A stretch of DNA of 64,000 nucleotides from Chloracidobacterium sp. CP2_5A (GTDB lineage: Bacteria > Acidobacteriota > Blastocatellia > Chloracidobacteriales > Chloracidobacteriaceae), in contig NKPT01000013.1 in assembly GCA_002254845.1 (NCBI GenBank), positions 1-64,000 on the forward strand, written 5' to 3'. The notes below the pieces were generated by a model. That model had not been told where the DNA came from. It saw only the letters and a list, made by a program, of their open reading frames with translations, and ran no database searches. Position numbers and translations under genes: made by a program. The first letter of the stretch is position 1. Every line of letters starts with the position of its first letter. Below, piece after piece: positions 34,257 to 42,539 of this stretch.

Positions 34257-35162
34257 TCAGTTTGTCCGGGTGTAGGATTTGGCTCGCGCAAAAAACTGCT
34301 TGATGTCAGTTAGCGTTTCGCCCTGCGCCTCGACCAAGGCGATTTTGAGCTTGAGCGCGTTTTCCAGGTGCTGCTCCGCCGTCATGGCGCGCACTGCCGG
34401 CGTGATGGGGAAAGCTTCGGAGCGAACGACGGAGAGGTGGTACTCTTCGATTGACTTGCCGTTGTCGTCATTGACCACGTCTTTCCATCCAAACAAGACG
34501 TAACAGGCGGTGTCGCCGCGCACCAGCAAAAACATTTCCACGGCGTCGAAGGTGCCGATGAAGCGGGAGTCGTCGGCCTCAACGATTTCCTTGGCGGCTT
34601 GAGCCGGGGCCGGCGGCGCGTCCGCCGAGCGCATCGACGCGGAAACGCGCTCGTTAAGCCGCGTGTCATTCGAGATCACCGCTTCCGTTATCGTTTGCTC
34701 GGGCGGCTCCAGGGCGCTAAACGTGGATTTCAAATTGTCAAAAATGGCCTTGGCATCCAGGTAAGTCTTCACCATTTGCTTGTAGAGCACGGAGTTCGGG
34801 TTGGCGCGATAGACGCGGCTGATCTGCTCGTAGCAACCCGAGAGGCGGCGATAGCTATCATCGATCTTGGCGCTGTAGGACTCAAACGCCTGCCGATAGG
34901 ATTCGAAATTCATGACCCGTCGATTCAGACGAGTCGCCGCCGCGTCCTTGCCGGCGACCTGAGCGATCAAGTCGAGCATTTCGCTGCGCAGCGCTCGCAA
35001 TGTCGAGATAATTTCACCATCCGACAGGACGTGATCCTGCGATGGCTGCGCCAGCCCGCGCGCGGATGGCGACATCGCCATCAGGCTAAGCAACGCGCAC
35101 AGCCACGGCAGGCGGCGGAGAGCCAATAGCTTCCCATACTTCATAGCGCGCATAGTCATCAC
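34257..35162 (-). CDS. secreted protein, paralogue 3 of an unnamed tandem family
   Basis: 301 residues with a signal peptide (LLALRRLPWLCALLSLMAMS). Same blocks as paralogue 2: LSDGEIISTLRALRSEMLDL, YRQAFESYSAKIDDSYRRL, QISRVYRANPNSVLYKQM, TYLDAKAIFDNLKSTFSA, DDSRFIGTFDAVEMFLLVRG, ACYVLFGWKDVV, YHLSVVRSEAFPI, QHLENALKLKIALVEAQGE and RAKSYTRTN. It is the first of the three in transcription order (35162 leftward). The 246-base gap to paralogue 2 has no gene. Function unknown; tandem duplication with independent divergence is inferred. Confidence 0.72.
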   Translation of the reverse strand: MMTMRAMKYGKLLALRRLPWLCALLSLMAMSPSARGLAQPSQDHVLSDGEIISTLRALRSEMLDLIAQVAGKDAAATRLNRRVMNFESYRQAFESYSAKIDDSYRRLSGCYEQISRVYRANPNSVLYKQMVKTYLDAKAIFDNLKSTFSALEPPEQTITEAVISNDTRLNERVSASMRSADAPPAPAQAAKEIVEADDSRFIGTFDAVEMFLLVRGDTACYVLFGWKDVVNDDNGKSIEEYHLSVVRSEAFPITPAVRAMTAEQHLENALKLKIALVEAQGETLTDIKQFFARAKSYTRTN

Positions 35163-35247
35163 CCAATCTATCCGGCGACTGTCCGACGACTTCAGCTGAG
35201 GCAGAGCTTTAGCCTGCCAAACTCCACAGAGGTAACTTTCAGGCCTT

Positions 35248-35276
35248 TTGACACAGCAATGTTACGGTGCTGTAAA
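35248..35276 (-). promoter_or_regulatory. possible promoter with embedded dyad upstream of paralogue 3
   Basis: On the minus strand TTTACA (35276-35271), a 17-base spacer and TGTCAA (35253-35248) are spaced like a -35/-10 pair, though the -10 is poor. A dyad ACAGCA (35253-35258)/TGCTGT (35268-35273) spans the spacer, as an operator would. It lies 86 bases upstream of the start. Upstream of paralogues 1 and 2 a TTTACAAAGC string is also present. Confidence 0.3.
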
Positions 35277-35345
35277 GAAGAGCGGGTGGACTGAATTTCT
35301 TCCGGCCTGGGGCTGAAGATTTTTAGCTGGATGCTGGATTTAGAT

Positions 35346-36641
35346 TCAGCCCGCGACGGCAATCGCCGGGCAAGCGGCTTGGTAAGCCAAATAGGTCTCG
35401 TCGAGCACGGCGTCCCACGAGGCCCGTAGCGCCCGCGCCCGCGCCGCCGCCCGCATAGATTGGCGGCGTTCCGGGGAGCGAATCAGAGCGGCGGCGGCTG
35501 ACACAAACTCGGCGTCGTCGCGCGCAATCAGTCCTGACTGCTCGTGATCAACCAGAAACTTTGGCCCGCCATCGCTAGTCACGATGCAGGGTACGCCCGA
35601 TGCCGCCGCCTCCAGCACGACATTGCCGTAGGTATCGGTTCGGGAGGGGAAAATGAAGATGTCGAAGTCCGCGTACTCCCGCGCCAGCGCTTCGCCGCGC
35701 TGAACGCCGGCAAAGCTCGCCGTCGGCATGGCGGCGGCGAGCCAAGCGCGCTCGCTGCCGGCCCCGACAATGCGAAACTCGATCCGGGTCAGGCCCTGCG
35801 CTCGAAGCTGACGCTCTAATTCGGCCAGAAAGCGAACATTCTTCTCCACGGCGAGCCGCCCGACGAATCCTAAGCGGACTATCGGCGCGTCCAGCGGACG
35901 GGAGCGGTAGCTGGGGTGAAACGCCTCGGCGTCGATGCCGCGTTGCATCAAGTAGGTCGGCTTCCCGGTCTTCTCCGCCACGAGCGCGACCAGCTCCGGG
36001 TTCGGGGCCAGGCAGACATCCGCGTACTCGTAGAATTTCATCGTCGCCCAGAGCGACTGCGTCGCGGCCCAAGCGCTCGTCCGATCCCGCACCAGCGGCG
36101 ACACAAAAGCGTAGTCGAGCAGCCGCGACCATCGCTGCCCAGCGTACTCATGCAGGTTGGTATGCCAGGACATAACCAGCGGCAAATGTAGCGCCTTCGC
36201 CACGTACACGCCCAGTTGCCCAATGTCGCTCGGCCCGGTCACGTGAACCACCTGCGGGCGGAAGGCGCGGACTTGCTCGCGCACTTCGCGGGCGTAACGC
36301 CACAGCCACAAGTCAAAATTCAAATCGGCGTCCAGCGGAAAGGACCAGCCTCCCCGCTGAAGCTCAATGGCGGTCACAGACCCATCGTTTTGGGGTCCGC
36401 CGGAAGCGCCCCCGCAACGAACAATGAGCAATGGCAGCCTGCGGCGGCGGGCCACGCTCGCCAGCGCGCGAAAGGTGCGGGCCACGCCGTTGGCCTCGTG
36501 AAAAGAATCCGGGAAGAGCGCGATGCGAAGAGCGTCAGACATAAAGCGCGTCGGCGCGGGGCAGCGAAGGGGGCGAAGCGTTTGATCAGCCGCCGGGGGG
36601 CTGACGACTTCCTGACGCGCTGATGCCGGACGCGCTGTCAT
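35346..36641 (-). CDS. GT4-family glycosyltransferase
   Basis: 431 residues if started at ATG 36641, which overlaps the upstream stop (ATGA) and follows GGAG by about 11 bases; the recognisable fold begins at MSDALRIALFPDSFHEANG (ATG 36542, 398 residues). A GT-B enzyme: HVTGPSDIGQLGVYVAKAL and MSWHTNLHEYAGQ in the N-domain, VRLGFVGRLAVEKNVRFLAE at the hinge, and PSRTDTYGNVVLEAAASGVP (nucleotide-sugar binding Glu region) in the C-domain. It resembles alpha-mannosyltransferases of phospholipid or surface-glycan synthesis; donor and acceptor are not known. Coupled to the PHP gene. Confidence 0.88.
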   Translation of the reverse strand: MTARPASARQEVVSPPAADQTLRPLRCPAPTRFMSDALRIALFPDSFHEANGVARTFRALASVARRRRLPLLIVRCGGASGGPQNDGSVTAIELQRGGWSFPLDADLNFDLWLWRYAREVREQVRAFRPQVVHVTGPSDIGQLGVYVAKALHLPLVMSWHTNLHEYAGQRWSRLLDYAFVSPLVRDRTSAWAATQSLWATMKFYEYADVCLAPNPELVALVAEKTGKPTYLMQRGIDAEAFHPSYRSRPLDAPIVRLGFVGRLAVEKNVRFLAELERQLRAQGLTRIEFRIVGAGSERAWLAAAMPTASFAGVQRGEALAREYADFDIFIFPSRTDTYGNVVLEAAASGVPCIVTSDGGPKFLVDHEQSGLIARDDAEFVSAAAALIRSPERRQSMRAAARARALRASWDAVLDETYLAYQAACPAIAVAG

Positions 36642-37789
36642 CGTTCGCTCAGCTCCAGTTGGGGCTTAGGGAGCGCCATCTCCAGCGCCGGGCGCCAGCG
36701 CCGGCGTCCAAGTTGCTGGAAAATCCAGGTTGCCGCGCGCGCCCAGAGCGGGCTGTGCTGAGCCCAGCATTCCTGGAGCGAGCAGGGGCGACCTTGCGCG
36801 TCAAGAAAGAAGACCCGCTCCGTCCAGTGCCGCTGACCTTCAGGGTAATCGGGGTACTGGTCGAGAATTTGGGTTGCCGCTTCAAAGATGCGCAGCGCCA
36901 TGTTTTCCTGGTATTCCGGCAGAACGACCACGTGGCTGCGGCGCTGAAGGCGCAGCTCCGCGACCATCTCCTCGAAGGTCGTCGCGTCGGTCAGGTTCAC
37001 CACTGTGTTCGGAGAAAGCCCGTGGCGGTCGCCGCCGGAAACCAGCGGCAGGTCGCGGTCCCGCGCCAAGCGCGCGACCGCGAGGTTCTCGCGCCAGGAC
37101 CGGAAGCCATTGATTTCGAGCGCGTGCAGCCAGCGTTTGTAGCGGTCGAGAAAATCGCCGAGGGCCGCCATGTGCCGCGCTTGGCCAATGTTTTCAATAT
37201 CCCAGATGGGATGATTCAGCACGACCAGCACGCCCGGCAGGGCGTTGAGCATCGAGAGCAGTTCCTCTAGAACTTCCGGCTGGCGGCGCGCTTCCGGGTC
37301 GCGGGTGAAGGCGAACAGCTCGTCGGCAATCGCGCGCGCATGGTCGGGCGGCAGATTGTGAACGCCGATATGAAAGTAGGCCACGCCAAACGGCACCGTC
37401 CACTCCGTGGAGATGGGCGCGTCCGCGCCGGTGGCGCGCAAGCCGCAGCAGGCTTCGATTTCATCGTGGTCGGTAATCGAGACAATGGCCTGCGCGCCAA
37501 GGGCGTTTTCGATGTGGCGCGTCTCGGCGTCAAGCAGAACGCCCGGCGTCACCGGCGGCGTCCACCACGCTTTGGCGAAATCCAGCGGGCGTCCGTGTTG
37601 AGCTTCATAGCGCTGGCACAGGCGGGCGAAGCGGTGGGCGACAAAGGGAATCTTGGCGGCGTAGTGGGGGATGAAATCGAGAACTTCGCGGGAGAACTTG
37701 GTGTGACAGTGGAGCGAGACGCCGGTGCGCATCCCGTGGCGGAAAGCGTCTCCCGGCTTGACGATGCTGAGAGTTGTTGAGTGCGGCAT
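36638..37789 (-). CDS. PHP-domain phosphoesterase-like protein
   Basis: About 383 residues from ATG 37789, preceded by AAGGGA. PHP motifs: SLHCHTKFSREVLDF (HxH), IVSITDHDEIEAC (DHD), VVLNHPIWDIENI (NHP), and LVSGGDRHGL (GDxH). PHP proteins are metal-dependent phosphoesterases (histidinol-phosphatase, polymerase PHP), but the substrate here is not evident. The distance between the HxH and DHD motifs is unusually large (over 80 residues), with an insertion containing the WW and TPPVTPGV segments. The C-terminal 90 residues are unassigned. The ATGA overlap with the glycosyltransferase suggests a joint role in a surface-glycan or lipid pathway. Confidence 0.8.
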   Translation of the reverse strand: MPHSTTLSIVKPGDAFRHGMRTGVSLHCHTKFSREVLDFIPHYAAKIPFVAHRFARLCQRYEAQHGRPLDFAKAWWTPPVTPGVLLDAETRHIENALGAQAIVSITDHDEIEACCGLRATGADAPISTEWTVPFGVAYFHIGVHNLPPDHARAIADELFAFTRDPEARRQPEVLEELLSMLNALPGVLVVLNHPIWDIENIGQARHMAALGDFLDRYKRWLHALEINGFRSWRENLAVARLARDRDLPLVSGGDRHGLSPNTVVNLTDATTFEEMVAELRLQRRSHVVVLPEYQENMALRIFEAATQILDQYPDYPEGQRHWTERVFFLDAQGRPCSLQECWAQHSPLWARAATWIFQQLGRRRWRPALEMALPKPQLELSER

Positions 37790-37987
37790 GAGTCCCTTCT
37801 CTGCGGAATCCGTTTGGCGACGCATCGCCCGCGGTGGTGGCCGCGCCGCGGGCGACAGGATGAATCGGGCGAGCGAGCCGCGACCATTCAAGATGTAGGG
37901 CGTGATTCCTTGTGTCGGGACTTTCGTATAGAGAAGCTGTGTGACGGCCATGTGTTAAGAAACTGAAATCGGCAGTCCGGCTCCCGC

Positions 37988-39730
37988 CTAAATATCTTGA
38001 TCAAGTTCCAGCGTCTGGGTCAGCTGCGGGTTGGTGCGCCGCTGAAGTCCCGCATTGATCGCTTGGATCAAGAGCGCCCACCGGGCGGATTGCCCCTGGG
38101 CGGCCGTCAGCATGCGCTGAACAGGTTCCGGGGAGGCGCGCCTTGCCAACTCGTAAATCTGCGGCGTCAACGCGAAACGCCCCGCTGGAAACGATGCGGG
38201 ACGGCTCGCGGGCGTCATGGCCAGCAGGTTGCGGCGCGCTAGCCCTAGCTTGACCATCCCGACCGAGTGTCGCCAAGCGTTGCGCGAATCGAACCGGATG
38301 ATGTCGGCCACGGTCGCGGCCACTGGCTGCGATGGGACTTGGGCAAGTCGGAGCTGGGCCATTTCCACAATGTTGACCTCCAGGCTGTAGGGCGCGAGCC
38401 CAGCCGTCGGAGATTTGAGCGCATAGGTTAGCTCGGTCGCTCCGTTGGGCGCGCTGACGGGCGAAAGAACAATTGCCCCCTGACGCTCGCACTCCAGAAA
38501 CGCCGCCGCCCATATCGCTTGGGCGAGAATGGCCGCGCTGACCCGCAGCGGCGCGTGCAGCAGCTTTGTCCAGGGATCAGGCGGCACGGCCGGCGGCGCA
38601 AAGTAATCCCCGAAAAGCAAGACAATTTCGCTGGCAACCAGCGATCCGGCGGACGAAGCAGTGAAAGGCGGCGGCGCGCTGGACGGCGACGGACCGGACG
38701 GCGGCAGGGGGGGCGCGCTCGGCTTGCCACACTTGATGCAAAACTTAGCGGATTCCATCAGCGGGGCGCCGCAGGCGGCGCAGAATCGGCTGGGAACCGG
38801 ACGCATTGGGGTTGCGCCGCTCGGCGGCGGCAGGGGTGGCGCGGCTGCGCGCAGCTGGACGATGGTGGCGTCCAACTCGTCGGTCGCGCCGCGAATCGCC
38901 CGGAATGCCGCCTTGAGCTGGCGGCGCATCTCCTTGGCGGAAGGCATCCGCTCCTCGCGGGAGACGGTCATGGAATGCCGCACAATTTCAGCGACCGCCG
39001 CCGGAACGCGCGGATTGACTTGATTGGCCGGCGCGAGCGGATCCGGCTTGCCGGCCAAAAGCGCATCCGCCCGCGCCAGCGCGTCCGCTGGCGGCTGCCC
39101 CGTGAGCAGGCTGTAAATCGTCGCCGCCGCCGAATAAAGGTCGCTGCGCGGGTCGGTGGCGAGTCCGCGCATTTGCTCCAGCGAGGCGAAAATCGGCGTG
39201 TAGCCCACCAAGCTGCGCTGCTGCTGGGCGGCGTCGCCTGACAAGTCTCCTTTAGCCAGACCGAAATCAAGCAGCACAATGCCGCCCTCTGGCGTCAGCT
39301 TGACGTTCTGCGGCTTGATGTCGCGGTGAATGATGGGCGGCGTGCGCCCGTGCAGGTACTCCAGGGCGTCCAGCAATTGGTCGGCCCACTTCGCCACTTG
39401 CTCCATCGGAAAAGGCCCGCCCTGCGCCGTGAGCATTTCGGACAGGTCCTTGCCGGGAATAAACTGCATCACGAGAAACTGACCTTCGCCCTCCGCGAAG
39501 TGATCAAAGACGACGGGCAACGCCGCATGCCGAAGACCGTTGAGCAGAATGGCCTCGCGCTCAAAGGCGGCCGCCAGCGCCTCGCCGGTCACAATCATTT
39601 GCTTGAGGGCGACCGTGCTGCCGAATTTCTTGTCCGTCGCTTGGTAAACAGCCCCCATCCCGCCCTTGCCGAGCAGTTTCACGACCGTGTAACGCTGCTG
39701 GAGAACCGTGCCCGGGCTAAGCGGAGTCAT
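37988..39730 (-). CDS. Ser/Thr protein kinase with zinc ribbon and unknown C-terminal domain
   Basis: 580 residues. A Hanks-type kinase occupies about 1-265: GKGGMGAVYQ (P-loop), VALKQM, IIHRDIKPQNVKL (catalytic loop), LLDFGLAKG. A Pro-rich stretch precedes a double-CxxC zinc ribbon (CAACGAPLMESAKFCIKCG, about 345-363), then a Pro/Ser linker. The last ~210 residues form a domain with LVASEIVLLFGDYF, LRVSAAILAQAIWAAAFLE, IIRFDSRNAWRHSVGMVKLG and WALLIQAINAGLQ; I know no family for it. No membrane span, unlike PknB, so it is cytosolic. ATG 39730 overlaps the vanX stop (ATGA). Confidence 0.9.
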   Translation of the reverse strand: MTPLSPGTVLQQRYTVVKLLGKGGMGAVYQATDKKFGSTVALKQMIVTGEALAAAFEREAILLNGLRHAALPVVFDHFAEGEGQFLVMQFIPGKDLSEMLTAQGGPFPMEQVAKWADQLLDALEYLHGRTPPIIHRDIKPQNVKLTPEGGIVLLDFGLAKGDLSGDAAQQQRSLVGYTPIFASLEQMRGLATDPRSDLYSAAATIYSLLTGQPPADALARADALLAGKPDPLAPANQVNPRVPAAVAEIVRHSMTVSREERMPSAKEMRRQLKAAFRAIRGATDELDATIVQLRAAAPPLPPPSGATPMRPVPSRFCAACGAPLMESAKFCIKCGKPSAPPLPPSGPSPSSAPPPFTASSAGSLVASEIVLLFGDYFAPPAVPPDPWTKLLHAPLRVSAAILAQAIWAAAFLECERQGAIVLSPVSAPNGATELTYALKSPTAGLAPYSLEVNIVEMAQLRLAQVPSQPVAATVADIIRFDSRNAWRHSVGMVKLGLARRNLLAMTPASRPASFPAGRFALTPQIYELARRASPEPVQRMLTAAQGQSARWALLIQAINAGLQRRTNPQLTQTLELDQDI

Positions 39731-40491
39731 GGCTGCGGCGGAGCGTCTGAGGGAGCATCTGATGAAGACGGCGACTCGTTTGAGACCGGCAGGGGCGGAA
39801 TCTCGGAAAAGGGCGTGTCCTGCACGCGGTATTGTCGCCAGTCCTTGTAATCGAAGTGCCACCATTCATAGCGATAGACCTTGAAATCAAACCGCTCCAT
39901 CGCTGACCGCAGCAAGTCGCGCAAACGGCGCTGGTCCTCGGTGCCGCCGGCGTAGTCCGGGTGGGCGCGCTCGCTCATCTCGTCATACTCGCTCGGCATC
40001 GTTACAAGCTCGCCGGTCTTCAAGTCATAGAGCGAGACATCCGCGGCGCATCCGCGATTATGCAGCGAGCCCTTCGCCGGATCGGCCACATAGTCGCGCT
40101 TGTCGGGCGAGGTCAACTCCCAAAAGAGCTTGGTCACGCGCCAGGGCCGGTAGCCGTCAAAAACCACCAGGCCATAGCCCTGCGTCTTCAGCCACCGATG
40201 CGCCTTCACCAGCGCCTCGGCGGCCGGACGCTGCAAAAAAGCCCGCGCCTCGGCATACACCGGCCGCCCGACAAAGTTATTCGCCGTCGCATAGCGAATA
40301 TCCAGCTTGATGCTCGGATCAAGCCGGGTAATTTCAATCAGCTCGCTTGGGCGAAACGCGCCGGTCTCGACCGGCATTGTGACGACCGCTTCCTGAGCGG
40401 CTTCCTGAGCGACCGCGGTCGCCCCGCCGCCGCTCATCGAGGCGAGCGCCGATAACGCTAGCCAAGCTATCCAAAGTCGCGATTGCTGCAT
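39727..40491 (-). CDS. vanX: secreted D-alanyl-D-alanine dipeptidase, VanX-type
   Basis: 254 residues with a signal peptide (LWIAWLALSALASMSGG). The zinc dipeptidase signatures are intact: VFDGYRPWRVTKLFW, SLHNRGCAADVSLYD (SxHxxGxAxD, with GCA), and YRYEWWHFDYKDW (ExWWH). It cleaves D-Ala-D-Ala, either recycling cell-wall peptides or, as in DdpX, scavenging. It is longer than enterococcal VanX because of the signal and a Ser/Pro-rich tail. No vanH or vanA is adjacent, so glycopeptide resistance is not implied. AGGGGG lies 6 bases before ATG 40491. It shares an ATGA overlap with the kinase, so a kinase linked to cell-wall turnover is plausible. Confidence 0.88.
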   Translation of the reverse strand: MQQSRLWIAWLALSALASMSGGGATAVAQEAAQEAVVTMPVETGAFRPSELIEITRLDPSIKLDIRYATANNFVGRPVYAEARAFLQRPAAEALVKAHRWLKTQGYGLVVFDGYRPWRVTKLFWELTSPDKRDYVADPAKGSLHNRGCAADVSLYDLKTGELVTMPSEYDEMSERAHPDYAGGTEDQRRLRDLLRSAMERFDFKVYRYEWWHFDYKDWRQYRVQDTPFSEIPPLPVSNESPSSSDAPSDAPPQP

Positions 40492-40657
40492 GTGATGCCC
40501 CCTGACGCCTTCCCGGAGCGCTTTTGGCTGCCCTGCTTGAGCGAGCGACGAAGAAAATGGAAGATGCCTCGCGCATCTGACAAGCGATGATTGCCGCCAT
40601 CTGATGACCGAGCGGCGCGCCGCCCCTTTGCGCGCCGCCCCCTTCGAGGCCACAGTG

Positions 40658-41068
40658 ATGAAACAGTTTCCCATTCAGAAAGACGACGCCGAATGGCAAG
40701 CCAAGCTCACGCCGGAACAATATTATGTCGCGCGTCTGAAAGGTACGGAGCGCGCCTTCACGGGCAAGCTCTACCGGGAGAAGCGCGCCGGCACTTATAA
40801 CTGCGTCGCCTGCGGCGCGCCATTGTTTAGCTCTGAAACAAAATACGAGTCCGGGTCGGGCTGGCCGAGCTTCTGGAGTCCCATTACGCCGGATGCGGTC
40901 GTCACCGAGCTTGATCTCAGTCATGGCATGCGGCGGATCGAGGTCATGTGCGCGCAGTGCGGCTCGCATCTGGGCCATGTCTTCGACGACGGCCCGCGCG
41001 AGACGACGGGGCTGCGCTACTGCATCAACTCCGTTTCGATGGACTTCAAGCCGGCTGAAAGCGCATGA
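40658..41068 (+). CDS. msrB: peptide-methionine (R)-S-oxide reductase
   Basis: 136 residues. It reduces methionine-R-sulfoxide in proteins. Motifs: two zinc CxxC pairs ([10 protein letters not shown] and [11 protein letters not shown]), GSGWPSFW, and the catalytic Cys in [12 protein letters not shown]. The start is ATG 40658, preceded by GAGG. The stop overlaps the bshB1 ATG by ATGA. Pairing with a thiol-biosynthesis enzyme suggests an oxidative-stress unit. Confidence 0.95.
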   Translation: MKQFPIQKDDAEWQAKLTPEQYYVARLKGTERAFTGKLYREKRAGTYNCVACGAPLFSSETKYESGSGWPSFWSPITPDAVVTELDLSHGMRRIEVMCAQCGSHLGHVFDDGPRETTGLRYCINSVSMDFKPAESA

Positions 41069-41820
41069 CGCCCCTCCAGGTCGCCGCGACGGTTTCCGCC
41101 GTTGACGTTCTGGCCATTGGCGCGCATCCCGACGATGTCGAGCTAGCCATGGCCGGCACGCTCCTGAAGCTTGCGGCGCAGGGCTACCGCATCGGCATCG
41201 CGGACGCCAGCCGGGCCGAGCTGGCGACGCGCGGAACGCCGGAGCGGCGAGCGATGGAAGCGGCCGAAGCCGCGCTTCGGCTAGATGCGGCCTTTCGCGT
41301 CAACTTGGGTTGGCCCGACGGCCATTTCCCGCTCGACGACGCCCCGCGCCGAGCGCTGACGCGGATCATTCGGCAGGCGCGGCCAACACTGGTTTTCACC
41401 CATCACCCGCGCGAGGAACACCCCGATCACCAGCGGCTGGCGCAGCTTGCGGCCGAGGCCGTTCACCATGCGCGACTGTCCAACTACGACGCCGAAAGCG
41501 GCTTGGAGCGCTGGCGGGCGCAGGCGCTCATTCGCTTTCTGCCGCCGCTCGATCCCGGCGTCGCGCCGACCTTTCTGGTGGACATCAGCGCGTACTTCGA
41601 GGCGAAGTACGAAGTCATCGGGGCCTACGCCTCGCAGCTTCATCAGCCGCGCAGCGGCGAGCCGCCGACATATCTTTCCGCTCCCGATTTCTTGCGCCAG
41701 CGGCGAGCTGCCGACATCTATCGGGGCAGCCTGATCGGAACGTCCGCCGCCGAAGGCTTCGTGACGGCTTCGCCGCTTCCCGTCGCTGACCCGGTTCAAC
41801 TCTTCCGCGGCATAGCTTGA
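41065..41820 (+). CDS. bshB1: bacillithiol biosynthesis deacetylase
   Basis: 251 residues, PIG-L/LmbE family. Metal site: [17 protein letters not shown] (HPDD) and [13 protein letters not shown] (HPDH). [16 protein letters not shown] and NLGWPDGHF are typical of the BshB1 branch, which deacetylates GlcNAc-malate in bacillithiol synthesis. It ends with the family [11 protein letters not shown]-like ([19 protein letters not shown]). bshA and bshC are not in the window. ATGA overlap with msrB means coupled translation. Confidence 0.9.
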   Translation: MTPLQVAATVSAVDVLAIGAHPDDVELAMAGTLLKLAAQGYRIGIADASRAELATRGTPERRAMEAAEAALRLDAAFRVNLGWPDGHFPLDDAPRRALTRIIRQARPTLVFTHHPREEHPDHQRLAQLAAEAVHHARLSNYDAESGLERWRAQALIRFLPPLDPGVAPTFLVDISAYFEAKYEVIGAYASQLHQPRSGEPPTYLSAPDFLRQRRAADIYRGSLIGTSAAEGFVTASPLPVADPVQLFRGIA

Positions 41821-42093
41821 GCGCCGCATCGCCGGCGCGCGCGGCGCGGCGGCTTGGGAGGGACGGCTTCGCGGGGGCGCCCAAGCTGCGATGGCTGCTT
41901 GGCGCGTCTGCTTGGAAGGCCCGCCAAAGCGGTGGCGCTCGTTAAATCCTCAACTCCGTGGCATGTCCGCCGCCCTTTTTTTCGCTTGGAGCGATGATAA
42001 GGGGAGAGTCTCCCGCGCCGCGCTGCGCCGCGGCTTCGGTTTCTTCCCCTGTGACGGAAAGGAGACGCCGCCCTGACCGCTTCCGCTTACGCC

Positions 42094-42473
42094 TTGCCTG
42101 CCAGCGCCAAGATCATTTGGCGTCACTTGAGCGGATCGCGGCTCAATCAAGTTGAGGAATCCCCAATCGCGCGCTCCAGGAACTCAATATCGGGCGCGAT
42201 GCAGCCTGCCAGGCTCATTGCGACCCCGCCCGCGACGACCTCGTTGGGCGTCACCACGCGAAAATCAGCCTCGATGGCGTCAACCCGCCGATCTTCGCGC
42301 TCCAGGACTTCGGCAGCCGCAACGGCGCCTACGCCAACCGGCGGCGGGTCCCGCCCCGGCGCGGCTGTTTTTCTGACGCCGCTACTCATCAGGACGCTGG
42401 AGCGTGTCGGGGAGACTGCCGAGGCTGCCCGCCAGCGGCAGGCTTTCGCGCAAAGGCGGCGCGCGCTTTGTGA
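42094..42473 (+). pseudogene. frameshifted FHA-domain gene fragment
   Basis: Two overlapping frames together spell an FHA domain. Frame A from TTG 42094 gives IIWRHLSGSRLNQVEESPIA; frame B, from about 42174, gives LQELNIGRDAACQAHCDP, then DDLVGRHHAKISLDG and QDFGSRNGAYANRRRV. IGRD, RHHAKI and SRNG-Y-N are the core FHA motifs that bind phosphothreonine. One base missing near 42173 would restore one frame. After NRRRV the match ends and no normal FHA C-terminus is seen, so the gene is both shifted and truncated. Nothing else is seen in 41821-42539. Confidence 0.7.
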
Positions 42474-42539
42474 AGCAAACGCATAGCCTTGGCGCTCTGG
42501 GAGGGAGGGGCCATCTTCGGCGACCTGAAAAAAGGCGCG

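Noticed and set aside
39727-40491. Glycopeptide-resistance cluster around the VanX-type gene
   Set aside because: No VanH, VanA or VanRS partner is nearby; VanX alone is common in cell-wall recycling.
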